Positions 9,204-17,661 of a stretch of DNA of 64,000 nucleotides are shown in pieces. Positions within the stretch are counted from its first letter, which is position 1. The number at the start of each line of letters is the position of its first letter. This DNA comes from Variovorax sp. KK3 (GTDB lineage Bacteria; Pseudomonadota; Gammaproteobacteria; Burkholderiales; Burkholderiaceae_C): positions 99,830-163,829 of the forward strand of contig NZ_LYVO01000004.1 of NCBI RefSeq assembly GCF_001984055.1, given 5' to 3'. The translations under genes and the position numbers were made by a program. Below the pieces are notes generated by a model. That model ran no database searches. It was not told the origin of the DNA and saw only the letters and a program-made list of their open reading frames with translations.

Positions 9204-10493
9204 CTAGTTCTGGTGGAGATCGCGGCCGCGCGTCTCGGGCAAGCAGAGCGCAACCACGACCACGATGGCGTACGCCACCGCCGCACACACGCCGATCGCG
9301 GAGCCCAGCGACATGTTGAATCGATCGCTCAACACGCCCACCAGCGCCGGAAAGGTGGCGCCGATGCCGCGCCCGAAGTTGTAGCAAAACCCCTGCCCCG
9401 AGCCGCGCAGCTCGTTGGGGAACAGCTCGGCCAGGAAGGCGCCCGCACCGCTGAAGATGCCCGACATGAAGAAGCCCAGCGGGAAGCCCAGCACCAGCAT
9501 CATCGCGTCGGTGATCGGCAGCAGCGTGTAGGCATAAACCAGCGTGCCGGCCCCGATCGCGAAGACGATGAAGGCGAGCCGGCGGCCGAGCCGGTCCGAC
9601 AGGTAGGCGCCGCAGAGGTAGCCCAGGAAGGCGCCGACAATGAACATGAACTGGTAGCCGCCCGAGCCCAGCACGGTGAGATGCCGCTCGTTCTTCAGGA
9701 AGGTCGGCAGCCACACGCCGATGGCGTAGTAGCCGCCCTGCATGCCGGTGAAGAGCAGGCTGGCCAGCACCGTGGTGCCCAGGATGCCCGGCTTGAAGAT
9801 GGCGAGGAAGTTGCCGCTGCGCTCGCCGCGCGCCACCGCTGCGCGGGTCTGCACGTAGATTTCCGGATCACGGATCGAACGGCGGATGAAGACGATGAGC
9901 ACCGCCGGCAGCAGGCCCAGCAGGAACATCACGCGCCACGACACCTCCGGCGGCAGGAAGGAGAACAGCGCCATCGACACCAGCACCGCCGCGCCCCATC
10001 CGATGGCCCAGCTGCTTTGCACCAGGCCCACCGCCTTGCCCCGGTAGGCAGGGCGGATCATTTCGGCGATGAGCACCGAACCCACCGCCCATTCGCCGCC
10101 GAAGCCCAGGCCCTGCAACGTGCGCGCGACCAGCAATTGCCCCGGCGTCTGCGCCAGGCCGCAGGCGAAGGTGAAGATCGCGAACACCAGGATGGTGAGC
10201 TGCAGGATGCGCACGCGGCCGTAGCGGTCGGCCAGGATGCCCGCGAGCCAGCCGCCCAGCGCCGAGGCCACCAGCGTGGCGGTGCCGATGAAGCCGACCT
10301 CGGTCTTGCTCATGCCCCAAAGCGCCAGCAGGATCGGCGTGACCAGCGGCAGCGTGTAGTAGTCGAAGGCATCGACCGCGTAACCGCTGAAGGACGCGGC
10401 CAGCGTGCGCTTCTCGTTGCGGTTCAGCGTGCCGAGCCAGTTGCGGCCGGACGTGGCCTCGCCTCCCGAATGCACGGGATCCAGTGTGCTCAT
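9204..10493 (-). CDS. MFS metabolite transporter (MHS/AAHS-like importer)
   Basis: A 429-residue inner-membrane major facilitator with 12 predicted helices. The MFS loop 2-3 signature is present as GWLAGILADRYGRVR, and the second-half counterpart as YLCGAYLSDRLGRR. The sequence type, with FLAELFPNELRGSGQGFCYN, resembles proton-coupled importers of carboxylates and aromatic acids. The start at 10493 is set by AAGGAGACAAGAC just upstream; a longer frame to 10712 would overlap the DUF1445 gene. Its place between the DUF1445 and 5-oxoprolinase genes suggests uptake of 5-oxoproline, D-glutamate or a related lactam; that assignment is inference from context. Confidence 0.88.
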   Translation of the reverse strand: MSTLDPVHSGGEATSGRNWLGTLNRNEKRTLAASFSGYAVDAFDYYTLPLVTPILLALWGMSKTEVGFIGTATLVASALGGWLAGILADRYGRVRILQLTILVFAIFTFACGLAQTPGQLLVARTLQGLGFGGEWAVGSVLIAEMIRPAYRGKAVGLVQSSWAIGWGAAVLVSMALFSFLPPEVSWRVMFLLGLLPAVLIVFIRRSIRDPEIYVQTRAAVARGERSGNFLAIFKPGILGTTVLASLLFTGMQGGYYAIGVWLPTFLKNERHLTVLGSGGYQFMFIVGAFLGYLCGAYLSDRLGRRLAFIVFAIGAGTLVYAYTLLPITDAMMLVLGFPLGFFMSGIFSGAGAFLAELFPNELRGSGQGFCYNFGRGIGATFPALVGVLSDRFNMSLGSAIGVCAAVAYAIVVVVALCLPETRGRDLHQN

Positions 10494-10533
10494 GTCTTGT
10501 CTCCTTGGTTCGTCTGTCTGGAATCGAAGCGGC

Positions 10534-11349
10534 CTAGAAGCAGGCCAGGTGGTGGTGCAGCAGGTCGGTGACGAGCATCGAGCCTGGTGCATGGGTGATC
10601 GCGAAAGGCAGCCGCGCCTGCGCCAGCGCGGCCTGGGGCGTGACGCCGCAAGCCCAGAACACGGGCAGCTCGTCGGGCATGACTTCCACCGCATCGCCGT
10701 AGTCCGGCTCACCGATCGCGCGGATGCCGATCAGCGCCGGGTCGCCCAGGTGCACGGGCGCGCCGTGCACGGCCGGAAAGCGTGAGCAGATCTGCACTGC
10801 GCGGATGGCATCGGCAGCGCGCAGCGGCCGCATCGACACCACCATGGGTCCGCTGAAGGGGCCGGCAGGCACGGTCTGGATGCCGGTGCGGTACATGGCC
10901 ACGTTGCGGCCTTGCGTGACGTGGCGCAGCGAGATGCCCTCGGCCAGCAAGCCGTGTTCGAAGGTGAAGGAGCAGCCGATGACGAAGCTCACCAGGTCGT
11001 CGCGCCAGAGCGCGCGCACGTCGGTGGGCTCGTCGACCAGTTCGCCGTCGCGCCAGACGCGATAGCGCGGCAGGTCGCTGCGCAGGTCGATGTCGTCGCC
11101 CAGCGCCGGCAGCGACGGGTTGCCGGGCTCCGATACACCCAGCAGCGGGCAAGGCTTGGGGTTGGCCTGGCAATAGCGCAGGAAGTCCGCCGCATGAACT
11201 TGCGGAAGGATGACGAGGTTGGCCTGCACCTGCGCTGCCGCGAGGCCGCTGGTGTGCGAGTCGAGCTGCCCGCTGCGGGCGGCGAGGCGCACCGCGTGGG
11301 CGCTGCTGCTCGCGCCGGGGGTTTGAAAGGGTTGTTGAAGGCTGGACAT
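10534..11349 (-). CDS. DUF1445 putative hydro-lyase / D-glutamate cyclase-family protein
   Basis: A 271-residue cytoplasmic protein of the DUF1445 family (PF07286), whose bacterial members are usually annotated as hydro-lyases; related domains occur in mammalian D-glutamate cyclase, which interconverts D-glutamate and 5-oxo-D-proline. Conserved stretches include [24 protein letters not shown] and the C-terminal [14 protein letters not shown]. The length is normal for the family. The start at 11349 (MSSLQQ) avoids 20 upstream residues of atypical sequence. Its position 40 bp before an MFS gene and upstream of a 5-oxoprolinase supports a role in supplying 5-oxoproline. The chemistry is inferred from family and context. 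Confidence 0.82.
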   Translation of the reverse strand: MSSLQQPFQTPGASSSAHAVRLAARSGQLDSHTSGLAAAQVQANLVILPQVHAADFLRYCQANPKPCPLLGVSEPGNPSLPALGDDIDLRSDLPRYRVWRDGELVDEPTDVRALWRDDLVSFVIGCSFTFEHGLLAEGISLRHVTQGRNVAMYRTGIQTVPAGPFSGPMVVSMRPLRAADAIRAVQICSRFPAVHGAPVHLGDPALIGIRAIGEPDYGDAVEVMPDELPVFWACGVTPQAALAQARLPFAITHAPGSMLVTDLLHHHLACF

Positions 11350-11419
11350 GGGCGTTGACGTGTCGATGAAGCGGATTGTGGGAATCCGCCCGTTCGAGCG
11401 CCAACGCAAAGTTTCTTGC

Positions 11420-12325
11420 TCAGCTCATCGATTTTTTCGATGAACTGGAACCGTGCGACGCATGCACCACGGCGGAGCCCAGTGCCGCCTCGGGCAGCGG
11501 CGACGACGGATCGTCCCGGTAGCTCGCGTAGATGGGCAGCGGCTCCATCGTCTGGTCGCAGGGCAGCACCCGCAGCGGCAGGCGGCGCGCCAGCGGCTCG
11601 ACCACCGCACGCGGCAGCGTCGCCACGCCGAACCCGGCCTCCACGAGCTGCGCCATCGCCGAGATCGACGATATGGCGTGCACGCGCGGCGCCGGGCTGC
11701 CCGCCTCGCGGAACAGCTCCAGCAGCGCCACGTGCGGCTGCGAGCCGCGCTGAAAGGTCAGCAGGTCCAGCGCCAGCAGGTCGGCGAGCTTGTAGCGCCG
11801 GCGCAAGTGCAGTTCGCGGTGCCCGACGAAGCACATCGGCATCGGAGGCACGGCCCGCGTGCGCACGCCGTCGCCGGTGGCCGGCAGCGCGGCGAACACT
11901 AGGTCTTGCTTGCCGCGCTGCAGCTGATCGACCAGCACGGGCGTGGTTTCCACCGTCAGCTCCAGCTCGAAGTCCGGATGCGTGGCCTGCATGTGCTTGA
12001 GCCATCCGGTCAGCCAGCTGTGCACCACCGATTCGATGGCACCCACGCGCAGCACCGTTTCGCGCACGGTGCCGGAACCCATCTCGGCCTTGATGTTCAT
12101 CTGCATCTCGAGCAGCCGCTGGGCGAAGGCGTGGAAGCGCTGGCCGGCCACGGTCAGCCGGAACTGCTTGTCGCGACGGTCCAGCAGCAGCACGCCGAGC
12201 TCGCGTTCGAGGGCGGCGATGCGGCTGGACAAGGCCGATTGCGTCAGGTGCAGTTTTTCGGCTGCGCGCGTGACGCTCTTGAGGGCGACCGCCCAGTGGA
12301 AGGCTTCGACGAATCGCAGGTTCAT
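11420..12325 (-). CDS. LysR-type transcriptional regulator
   Basis: A 301-residue DNA-binding regulator with an N-terminal winged helix ([13 protein letters not shown], then [20 protein letters not shown]) and a C-terminal effector-binding domain of periplasmic-binding-protein fold. The start at 12325 gives the standard LysR N-terminus. It sits in the same direction as the DUF1445-MFS-oxoprolinase operon, 70 bp upstream of it. It is also divergent from the D-erythronate dehydrogenase/TRAP operon, with only 59 bp between starts. Divergent placement is the classical LysR arrangement, so either operon or both could be targets. Confidence 0.92.
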   Translation of the reverse strand: MNLRFVEAFHWAVALKSVTRAAEKLHLTQSALSSRIAALERELGVLLLDRRDKQFRLTVAGQRFHAFAQRLLEMQMNIKAEMGSGTVRETVLRVGAIESVVHSWLTGWLKHMQATHPDFELELTVETTPVLVDQLQRGKQDLVFAALPATGDGVRTRAVPPMPMCFVGHRELHLRRRYKLADLLALDLLTFQRGSQPHVALLELFREAGSPAPRVHAISSISAMAQLVEAGFGVATLPRAVVEPLARRLPLRVLPCDQTMEPLPIYASYRDDPSSPLPEAALGSAVVHASHGSSSSKKSMS

Positions 12326-12384
12326 GGCCAGAGGGTAAGGGAGAGCGAGCAAGGCAGATAGACTCCGGCGCACAAGGAGACATC

Positions 12385-13401
12385 ATGCAAATCGTCATCA
12401 CCGGCGGCGCCGGCTTCCTGGGCGCCCGACTCGCCCGCACGCTCCTGGCCAGTGGAAGTCTGTCCCTGGCAGGCGCCCCGGCGCAACCCATCGAACGCAT
12501 CACGCTGGTCGACCGGGTCGCCCCACCCGACGACCTGGCCGGCGACACGCGCATCGCCGCCGCCGTGGGCGACCTCAACGACCAACTGGCCGCGCCCGAT
12601 GCCAGCTACTGGGCCACCGCCGCCGCCGTGTTCCATCTGGCGGCCGCCGTCAGCGGCGAATGCGAGGCCGACTTCGACCTGGGCATGCGCAGCAACTTCG
12701 CCGCCACCCACGCCCTGCTCGAACGCCTGCGCGGCCTCGGCACGCGGCCGGTGCTGGTGTTCTCCAGTTCGCTGGCGGTGTTCGGCCACTCGCCCGAGCA
12801 GCCGGTGCCCGCGGTGATCGGCGACGAGACGCTGCCCACGCCGCAGTCCAGCTACGGCATCCAGAAGTTCATCGGCGAGCAACTGGTGGCCGACTACACG
12901 CGCAAGGGCTTCGTGCGCGGCCGCAGCGTGCGCCTGATGACGGTGAGCGTGCGTCCGGGCCGGCCCAACGGCGCGGCGTCGAGCTTCTTCAGCGGCATGA
13001 TCCGCGAGCCGCTGGCCGGTGTTCGCGCCGCTTGCCCGGTGCCCGACGACACCCTCGTCGCCCTCGCCTCGCCCGCGCGCACCATCGAGGGGCTGGTCCG
13101 CGCCGCCGAAGTCGACGACACCCGATGGGGCCCGCGCACCGCGCTCAACCTGCCATCGATCAGCCTCACCGTGGGCGAGATGGCCGCGGCCCTCGAACGC
13201 GTGGCCGGCCCGACCGCCACCGCCCTGCTCGACCGCACGCCCGACCCGGCCATCCAGCGCATCGTCAAGACCTGGCCCGGCCGCTTCGAGGCGCCCCGCG
13301 CCGCCGCCCTGGGCCTGAAGACCGACGCCAGCTTCGAGCAGGTGATTCGCGACTACGTCCGTGAAAATCCCGACGCTGTGAAGCTGCCCGTCAATGCATA
13401 G
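12385..13401 (+). CDS. denD: NAD-dependent epimerase/dehydratase family, probable D-erythronate dehydrogenase
   Basis: A 338-residue extended short-chain dehydrogenase with the Rossmann motif ITGGAGFLGARLA at residues 5-17 and a catalytic YGIQK. The pattern HLAAAVSGECEADFDLGMRSN, VFSSSLAVFG and VRPGRPNGAASSFFSGMIREPL is the one I know from D-erythronate dehydrogenase (DenD), which oxidises D-erythronate at C2 in four-carbon acid-sugar catabolism. The partners of that pathway (DUF1537 kinase, isomerase, aldolase) are not in the window. AAGGAGACATC gives a strong ribosome site. Followed 37 bp later by a TRAP binding-protein gene, so uptake and first oxidation are probably linked. Confidence 0.8.
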   Translation: MQIVITGGAGFLGARLARTLLASGSLSLAGAPAQPIERITLVDRVAPPDDLAGDTRIAAAVGDLNDQLAAPDASYWATAAAVFHLAAAVSGECEADFDLGMRSNFAATHALLERLRGLGTRPVLVFSSSLAVFGHSPEQPVPAVIGDETLPTPQSSYGIQKFIGEQLVADYTRKGFVRGRSVRLMTVSVRPGRPNGAASSFFSGMIREPLAGVRAACPVPDDTLVALASPARTIEGLVRAAEVDDTRWGPRTALNLPSISLTVGEMAAALERVAGPTATALLDRTPDPAIQRIVKTWPGRFEAPRAAALGLKTDASFEQVIRDYVRENPDAVKLPVNA

Positions 13402-13438
13402 TCATACGTTTGGAAAAACGTCCACAGGAGACCCTCTC

Positions 13439-14413
13439 ATGAAGTTGCACCGACTGGCCGCCGGCCTGTCCCTCGGCCTCGGTCTGGCCTGCGCCGCCCA
13501 CGCGCAGACCACCACCCTCAAGATCGGCTACGCCACCACCAAGGAGTCTCACTACGGCGTGGGCTCCACGGTGTTCTGCGACGAAATCGAGAAGGGCACC
13601 CAGGGGCGCTACAAGTGCCAGCACTTCCCCAACTCCGCCCTGGGCGGCGAGCGCGAGCAGATCGAGGCGGTGCAGTTGGGCACGCAGGACCTGGTCAACA
13701 CGTCGACCGGGCCGGTCGGCAACTTCGTGCCCGAGGTCAAGATCGTCGACATCCCGTTCCTCTTTCGCGACTACGACCACGCGCGCAAGGTGATGGACGG
13801 CCCGATCGGCCAGGACATCCTCTCCAAGTTCCCGAGCAAGGGCATCATCGCCCTGGCCTGGACGGAGAACGGCTTCCGCCACATGACCAACAGCAAGCGC
13901 GACATCGTGAAGCCGGCCGATGCCGCCGGCCTGAAGATGCGCACCATGGAGAACAAGGTGCACATGGACGGCTACCGCACCTTCGGCATCCTGCCCACGC
14001 CCATGGCCTTTCCCGAGCTGTTCGGCGCGCTGCAGCAGGGCACGGTCGACGGGCAGGAGAACCCGATCCCCGTCATCCTGTCGTCGAAGTTCGCGCAGGT
14101 GCAAAAGCACCTGTCGCTGACCGGGCACGTCTACTCGCCGGCGCTGCTGCTCATGTCGCCGCGCGTGTGGAACAAGCTGTCGGACGCCGACAAGAAGGTC
14201 TTCGTCGACGCGGCGCGCAAGGGCGGCGAAGCCCAGCGCAAGAAGGTCAACGAGGACGAGAACAACGGCATCGCCCAGCTCGAGAAAGACGGCATGAAGG
14301 TCACCCGCACCGTCGACGGCGCCGCCTTCCGCGAAGCGCTGAAGCCGGCCTACGCGAGCTACGCGAAGGAATTCGGGGCCGACAACATCAAGAAGATCAC
14401 CGACGTCAAGTAA
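13439..14413 (+). CDS. TRAP transporter solute-binding protein (DctP family)
   Basis: A 324-residue periplasmic receptor. A Sec signal peptide of about 23 residues ends in AHAQ. The mature protein has the DctP core, including the conserved arginine region GLKMRTMENKVHMDG and TPMAFPELFGALQQGTVDGQ, which form the carboxylate-binding site in this family. An acid-sugar ligand such as D-erythronate or L-threonate is suggested by the adjacent denD-like gene. The start at 13439 follows ACAGGAGACC. A hairpin between this gene and the permease genes may keep receptor levels higher than membrane components. Confidence 0.92.
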   Translation: MKLHRLAAGLSLGLGLACAAHAQTTTLKIGYATTKESHYGVGSTVFCDEIEKGTQGRYKCQHFPNSALGGEREQIEAVQLGTQDLVNTSTGPVGNFVPEVKIVDIPFLFRDYDHARKVMDGPIGQDILSKFPSKGIIALAWTENGFRHMTNSKRDIVKPADAAGLKMRTMENKVHMDGYRTFGILPTPMAFPELFGALQQGTVDGQENPIPVILSSKFAQVQKHLSLTGHVYSPALLLMSPRVWNKLSDADKKVFVDAARKGGEAQRKKVNEDENNGIAQLEKDGMKVTRTVDGAAFREALKPAYASYAKEFGADNIKKITDVK

Positions 14414-14440
14414 GCGCAAGGCGGCCGACCCGGCCCCTCC

Positions 14441-14479
14441 CGCCCGGTGGACCCAGCGCGGCACCGGGCGTTCTTGTTT
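14441..14479 (+). terminator. Hairpin with short T-rich tail between TRAP receptor and permease genes
   Basis: A perfect 9-bp inverted repeat, CGCCCGGTG and CACCGGGCG, encloses a 12-base loop and is followed by TTCTTGTTT. This looks like a weak intrinsic terminator or mRNA-stabilising stem at the 3' end of the receptor gene inside the operon. It would allow more receptor than permease to be made. Confidence 0.6.
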
Positions 14480-14533
14480 CGCAAAACTGCAAAACCCATA
14501 ACAACAGACTGCAACTGACAACCGGCCAACGTC

Positions 14534-15046
14534 GTGAAGACCTTCGAACGCTACTTCCTCGCCGCCAACCGCTGGGTGCTGATCCTGCTCCTGGCTTCCA
14601 TGTCCGTGATCATCTTCGTCAACGTGGCGATGCGCTACCTCACCAGCAACTCGCTCGAATGGGCCGAGGAGGTGTCGCGCCACATGATGATCTGGCTCAC
14701 CTTCCTCGGCGCCGGGCCGGTGCTGCGCTACGGCGGCCACATCGCGGTCGAGAACCTGCAGGACGCATTGCCGCCCAAGGGCGGCATTGCATTGCGCGCG
14801 GTGGTCGCGGCCCTGCTCTTCGCCTTCTTCGGCTTCATGGTCTGGTACGGGTGGCTGTACATGGAACGCACCATGTTCCAGCTGACCGCCGTCACGCAGA
14901 TTCCGTTCGCCTATATCTACAGCGCCATGCTCTTCGGCGGCGTGCTGCTGATCATCCACTGGCTGCTGATCGTGCGCGGCTATGTGCTGCGCCGCGAGTT
15001 CGCGTCCGACGGGCACTTCGACGCGACCGCGAGCGCATCGCTATGA
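14534..15046 (+). CDS. TRAP transporter small permease (DctQ family)
   Basis: A 170-residue membrane protein with four predicted helices, the small subunit of a tripartite ATP-independent periplasmic transporter. The motif NSLEWAEEVSRHMMIWLTFLGA near residues 35-57 is the conserved DctQ region. Translation appears to start at GTG 14534, since no ATG exists near the N-terminal FERYFLAANRWV that resembles other DctQ N-termini. The stop overlaps the start of the large permease (ATGA). It works with the receptor at 13439 and the large permease at 15043. Confidence 0.9.
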   Translation: MKTFERYFLAANRWVLILLLASMSVIIFVNVAMRYLTSNSLEWAEEVSRHMMIWLTFLGAGPVLRYGGHIAVENLQDALPPKGGIALRAVVAALLFAFFGFMVWYGWLYMERTMFQLTAVTQIPFAYIYSAMLFGGVLLIIHWLLIVRGYVLRREFASDGHFDATASASL

Positions 15047-16335
15047 GCGCCAGCATCGTCCTCATCGTCTCGACGTGCATCTTCCTGGCCATCGGCGTGC
15101 CGGTGGCGTTCGCGCTGGGCCTGGCCACCGCGGCCACGCTGATCCTGGCCGAGCAGTTTCCGTTGATGGTGCTGCTCAAGGAAACCTTCACCGGCATCGA
15201 CAGCTTTCCGCTGATGGCCGTGCCCTTCTTCATCCTGGCCGCCGAGCTGATGAGCGGCGGCTCGCTCACCGAAGTGCTGCTGCGCTTCGCGGGCCAGTTC
15301 GTCGGCCACCGCCGCGGCGGGCTGGGCTACACCAACGTGGTGTCGCTGACCTTCTTCTCGGGCATCTCGGGCTCGGCGCTGGCCGATGCCGCCGGGCCGG
15401 GCTCGATGCTGATCAAGATGATGGACAAGGCCGGTTACGACCGCTCGTACGCAGCGGCGCTGACGGCCTCGACCGCGATCGTCGGACCGATCATTCCGCC
15501 GTCGATCATCATGATCATCTACGCGCTGCAGGACGACAACGTGTCGGTCGGCAGCCTGTTCGTCGCGGGCATCCTGCCCGGCATCGTGATCGCGGTCGCG
15601 ATGTGCGTGGTCAATTTCTACGTCTCGAAAAAGCGCAACTACCGCGGCGACGGCGGCATGCCGCCCTGGCGCGAGGTGCTGCTGACCACCTGGAAGGCGC
15701 TGCCCGCCATCCTGCTGCCGGTGGTCATCCTGGGCGGCATGCGCGCGGGCTGGTTCACGCCGACCGAAGCCTCGGTGGTGGCCGTGTTCTACGCGCTGGT
15801 GTGCGGCAAGTTCGTCTACCGCACGCTCGAATGGAAGGCGCTGCCGGACATCCTGTCGCGCTCCGCGCTGCTGTCGGCCTCGGTGCTGATCATCATCGGC
15901 CTGTCGGCTTCCTTCGCGTGGATCCTCACGATCGAGGGCATTCCGCAGCAGATGGCCGAGTGGCTGGTCAGCATGAACCTGTCGCCGTGGATGTTCCTGG
16001 TCATGGTGAACATCTTCCTGCTGCTCTTCGGCATCTTCATCGAGCCGCTGCCCGGGGTGATGGTGCTGGCGCCCATCCTGGCACCCGTGGCGGTCAAGCT
16101 GGGGGTGGACCCGACGCACTTCGCGATGATCGTGATCTTCAACCTCACGCTCGGCATGATCACGCCGCCGGTCGGCGGGCTGCTGTTCGTGACCTGCAAC
16201 GTCTCGAAGGTGCCGATGTCGCAACTGGTGCGCGAACTCGTGCCGTTTTTATGGGCGCATGGCGCGGTGCTGGTGCTGCTGACCTTCGTGCCGGCGTTGA
16301 GCACGTGGCTGCCGCACTTGTGGGGATTTAAGTAG
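15043..16335 (+). CDS. TRAP transporter large permease (DctM family)
   Basis: A 430-residue, about 12-helix membrane subunit that carries out sodium-coupled solute transport. Family marks are FPLMAVPFFILAAELMSGG, RGGLGYTNVVSLTFFSGISG, GPIIPPSIIMIIYAL and the C-terminal NLTLGMITPPVGGLLF. The start at 15043 overlaps the small-permease stop by four bases, and a longer frame from 13615 merely reads through the upstream genes. It completes a DctP-Q-M set with the denD-like dehydrogenase. Substrate, inferred from context: a short sugar acid. Confidence 0.94.
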   Translation: MSASIVLIVSTCIFLAIGVPVAFALGLATAATLILAEQFPLMVLLKETFTGIDSFPLMAVPFFILAAELMSGGSLTEVLLRFAGQFVGHRRGGLGYTNVVSLTFFSGISGSALADAAGPGSMLIKMMDKAGYDRSYAAALTASTAIVGPIIPPSIIMIIYALQDDNVSVGSLFVAGILPGIVIAVAMCVVNFYVSKKRNYRGDGGMPPWREVLLTTWKALPAILLPVVILGGMRAGWFTPTEASVVAVFYALVCGKFVYRTLEWKALPDILSRSALLSASVLIIIGLSASFAWILTIEGIPQQMAEWLVSMNLSPWMFLVMVNIFLLLFGIFIEPLPGVMVLAPILAPVAVKLGVDPTHFAMIVIFNLTLGMITPPVGGLLFVTCNVSKVPMSQLVRELVPFLWAHGAVLVLLTFVPALSTWLPHLWGFK

Positions 16336-16490
16336 TCGCGCGGCCCGGCTTCGCACGGCGTCTTGGCCGACACCCCGGGCCAGGCGAGCCACGAATAGTC
16401 GTTAGGATTGCGGCTGTTTCCGGCGGCCTGCGCCGCTGTTTCCGTATCCTAGGAGGCAACCGCGCTTCTTTCTCCCCCTTGTGCAATGAC

Positions 16491-17402
16491 ATGACGAGTT
16501 ACGGATTTGTTCATCTGGAATTCGGTGATGGGCAGCGTGCCCGCTCCCTCCAGGTCCTGGAGCCGCTGAAAGCGAAGACAGTTGAAGCAGGCGACCGCGC
16601 CTCGCTCGTGATCGTCGACAACGCACCGAACGACACGAGCGCCGAATTGCGCCGGACGGCCTTCGACCAGGCCTTCGTCGTCAATGGCGACAACAGCAAC
16701 CGCGAGTTCTCCGGCTGGGACAGCGGCGTCCAGGCATTGCTGGCGCGTGGTGAGACGCCCGATGTCTGGCTCTTCACGAACGACACTATCTCGCTCAACC
16801 ACGCCTGGAGCGAGCCTCGGCTCGTGCGCTTCGGCGCGGAGGTGCGCAAGCTCGCGCTGCACACCGCTCCCTGGATGTTCGGCGAGATCAACGATTTCCC
16901 CCGCTCCACCATGACCCCGATCGGCCCGCTGCTCGAATGGGTGTCGACCTACTGTTTCGCGATGAACGAGGCCCTGCGCAGCAGGCTGGGCACGCTCTCG
17001 CCCGGCAACGAGCTGCTCGATTCGCTGGTGCACGATCGCTACGAAACCGGCCGCGGCGTGTTCCGCGACAAGGTCGATGCCGCGTATGTCGATTTCGTGT
17101 CGGCCTGGCTGATCAACGACGGTGACGATGGCCAGGACAAGAAGCGCCGCTTCAAGTGGGACCACGAATGGCACAAGGCCAGCGCGCTTGGGGTGGACAA
17201 CTTCGACGATCTGCGGATGAAGGCGCGCTGCTGCCTGTCCGAAAGCATGCTCAGCGTGCGCGCCCGCCAATTGGGCGCCGACATCCGCTCGCCCTACGAC
17301 GGCCGCAACGCACGCGAGCATGTCCGGCGCTCCATGCAGTTCCTGCAGGACAAGCTGTGGGAAAAATTCCTGCTCCGGCGCATGCGGACGGAGCGTTCCT
17401 GA
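16491..17402 (+). CDS. Hypothetical protein, glycosyltransferase-like (GT-A fold suspected)
   Basis: A 303-residue soluble protein of uncertain function. The N-terminal half has a pattern reminiscent of family 2 glycosyltransferases: LVIVDNAPNDTSAE (about residues 37-50), then VVNGDNSNREFSGWDSGV, then a possible DxD-like site in WLFTNDTIS. The C-terminal half is rich in charged residues and not recognised. No signal peptide or membrane helix is seen. The ATG at 16491 has no Shine-Dalgarno; a TTG at 16479 is the only in-frame alternative after a perfect AGGAGG at 16451-16456. It stands alone between the TRAP operon and the glycine riboswitch. It could be a surface-polysaccharide enzyme, with low confidence. 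Confidence 0.6.
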   Translation: MTSYGFVHLEFGDGQRARSLQVLEPLKAKTVEAGDRASLVIVDNAPNDTSAELRRTAFDQAFVVNGDNSNREFSGWDSGVQALLARGETPDVWLFTNDTISLNHAWSEPRLVRFGAEVRKLALHTAPWMFGEINDFPRSTMTPIGPLLEWVSTYCFAMNEALRSRLGTLSPGNELLDSLVHDRYETGRGVFRDKVDAAYVDFVSAWLINDGDDGQDKKRRFKWDHEWHKASALGVDNFDDLRMKARCCLSESMLSVRARQLGADIRSPYDGRNAREHVRRSMQFLQDKLWEKFLLRRMRTERS

Positions 17403-17430
17403 AGCCTCGATCCCTTACACTCGCCCGGTC

Positions 17431-17641
17431 AGGAGAGAGCTTCGCTGCGCGCGAAGCCGCCGAAGGCGCAGGTCCCCAAACACGGGCCCGAACGCTCAGG
17501 CAAAAGGACTGACGAGGCGCCCGCTGACCCGGGCGTTTTCCTTGCTGGAGAGAGACGGCGCAGCCCTCGGGCGATGCCGTCCACCGAAGGAGCAAACCCC
17601 GATCGTGGGGCGAATCTCTCAGGTAAAGCGGACAGCAGGGG
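17431..17641 (+). promoter_or_regulatory. Tandem glycine riboswitch (gcvT motif)
   Basis: Two consecutive glycine aptamers precede gcvT. The first begins at AGGAGAGAGC (17431) and closes around CTCAGGCAAAAGGACTGA (17495-17512). The second begins at CTGGAGAGAG (17545) and closes around CTCTCAGGTAAAGCGGACAGC (from 17615). The paired GGAGAG and CTCAGG(C/T)AAA blocks are the hallmark of this class, with a linker of about 30 bases. Glycine binding normally switches on expression of the cleavage system; here gcvT follows directly. No separate terminator is evident, so control may act on translation initiation. Confidence 0.95.
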
Positions 17642-17661
17642 TGGCCCATGGCGTCACGGCC

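Noticed and set aside
11421..11447. Inverted repeat around TTTTT at the end of the LysR gene as a terminator
   Set aside because: The stem lies in coding sequence with an A-rich loop in transcript sense and is not followed by a T tract on the transcribed strand.
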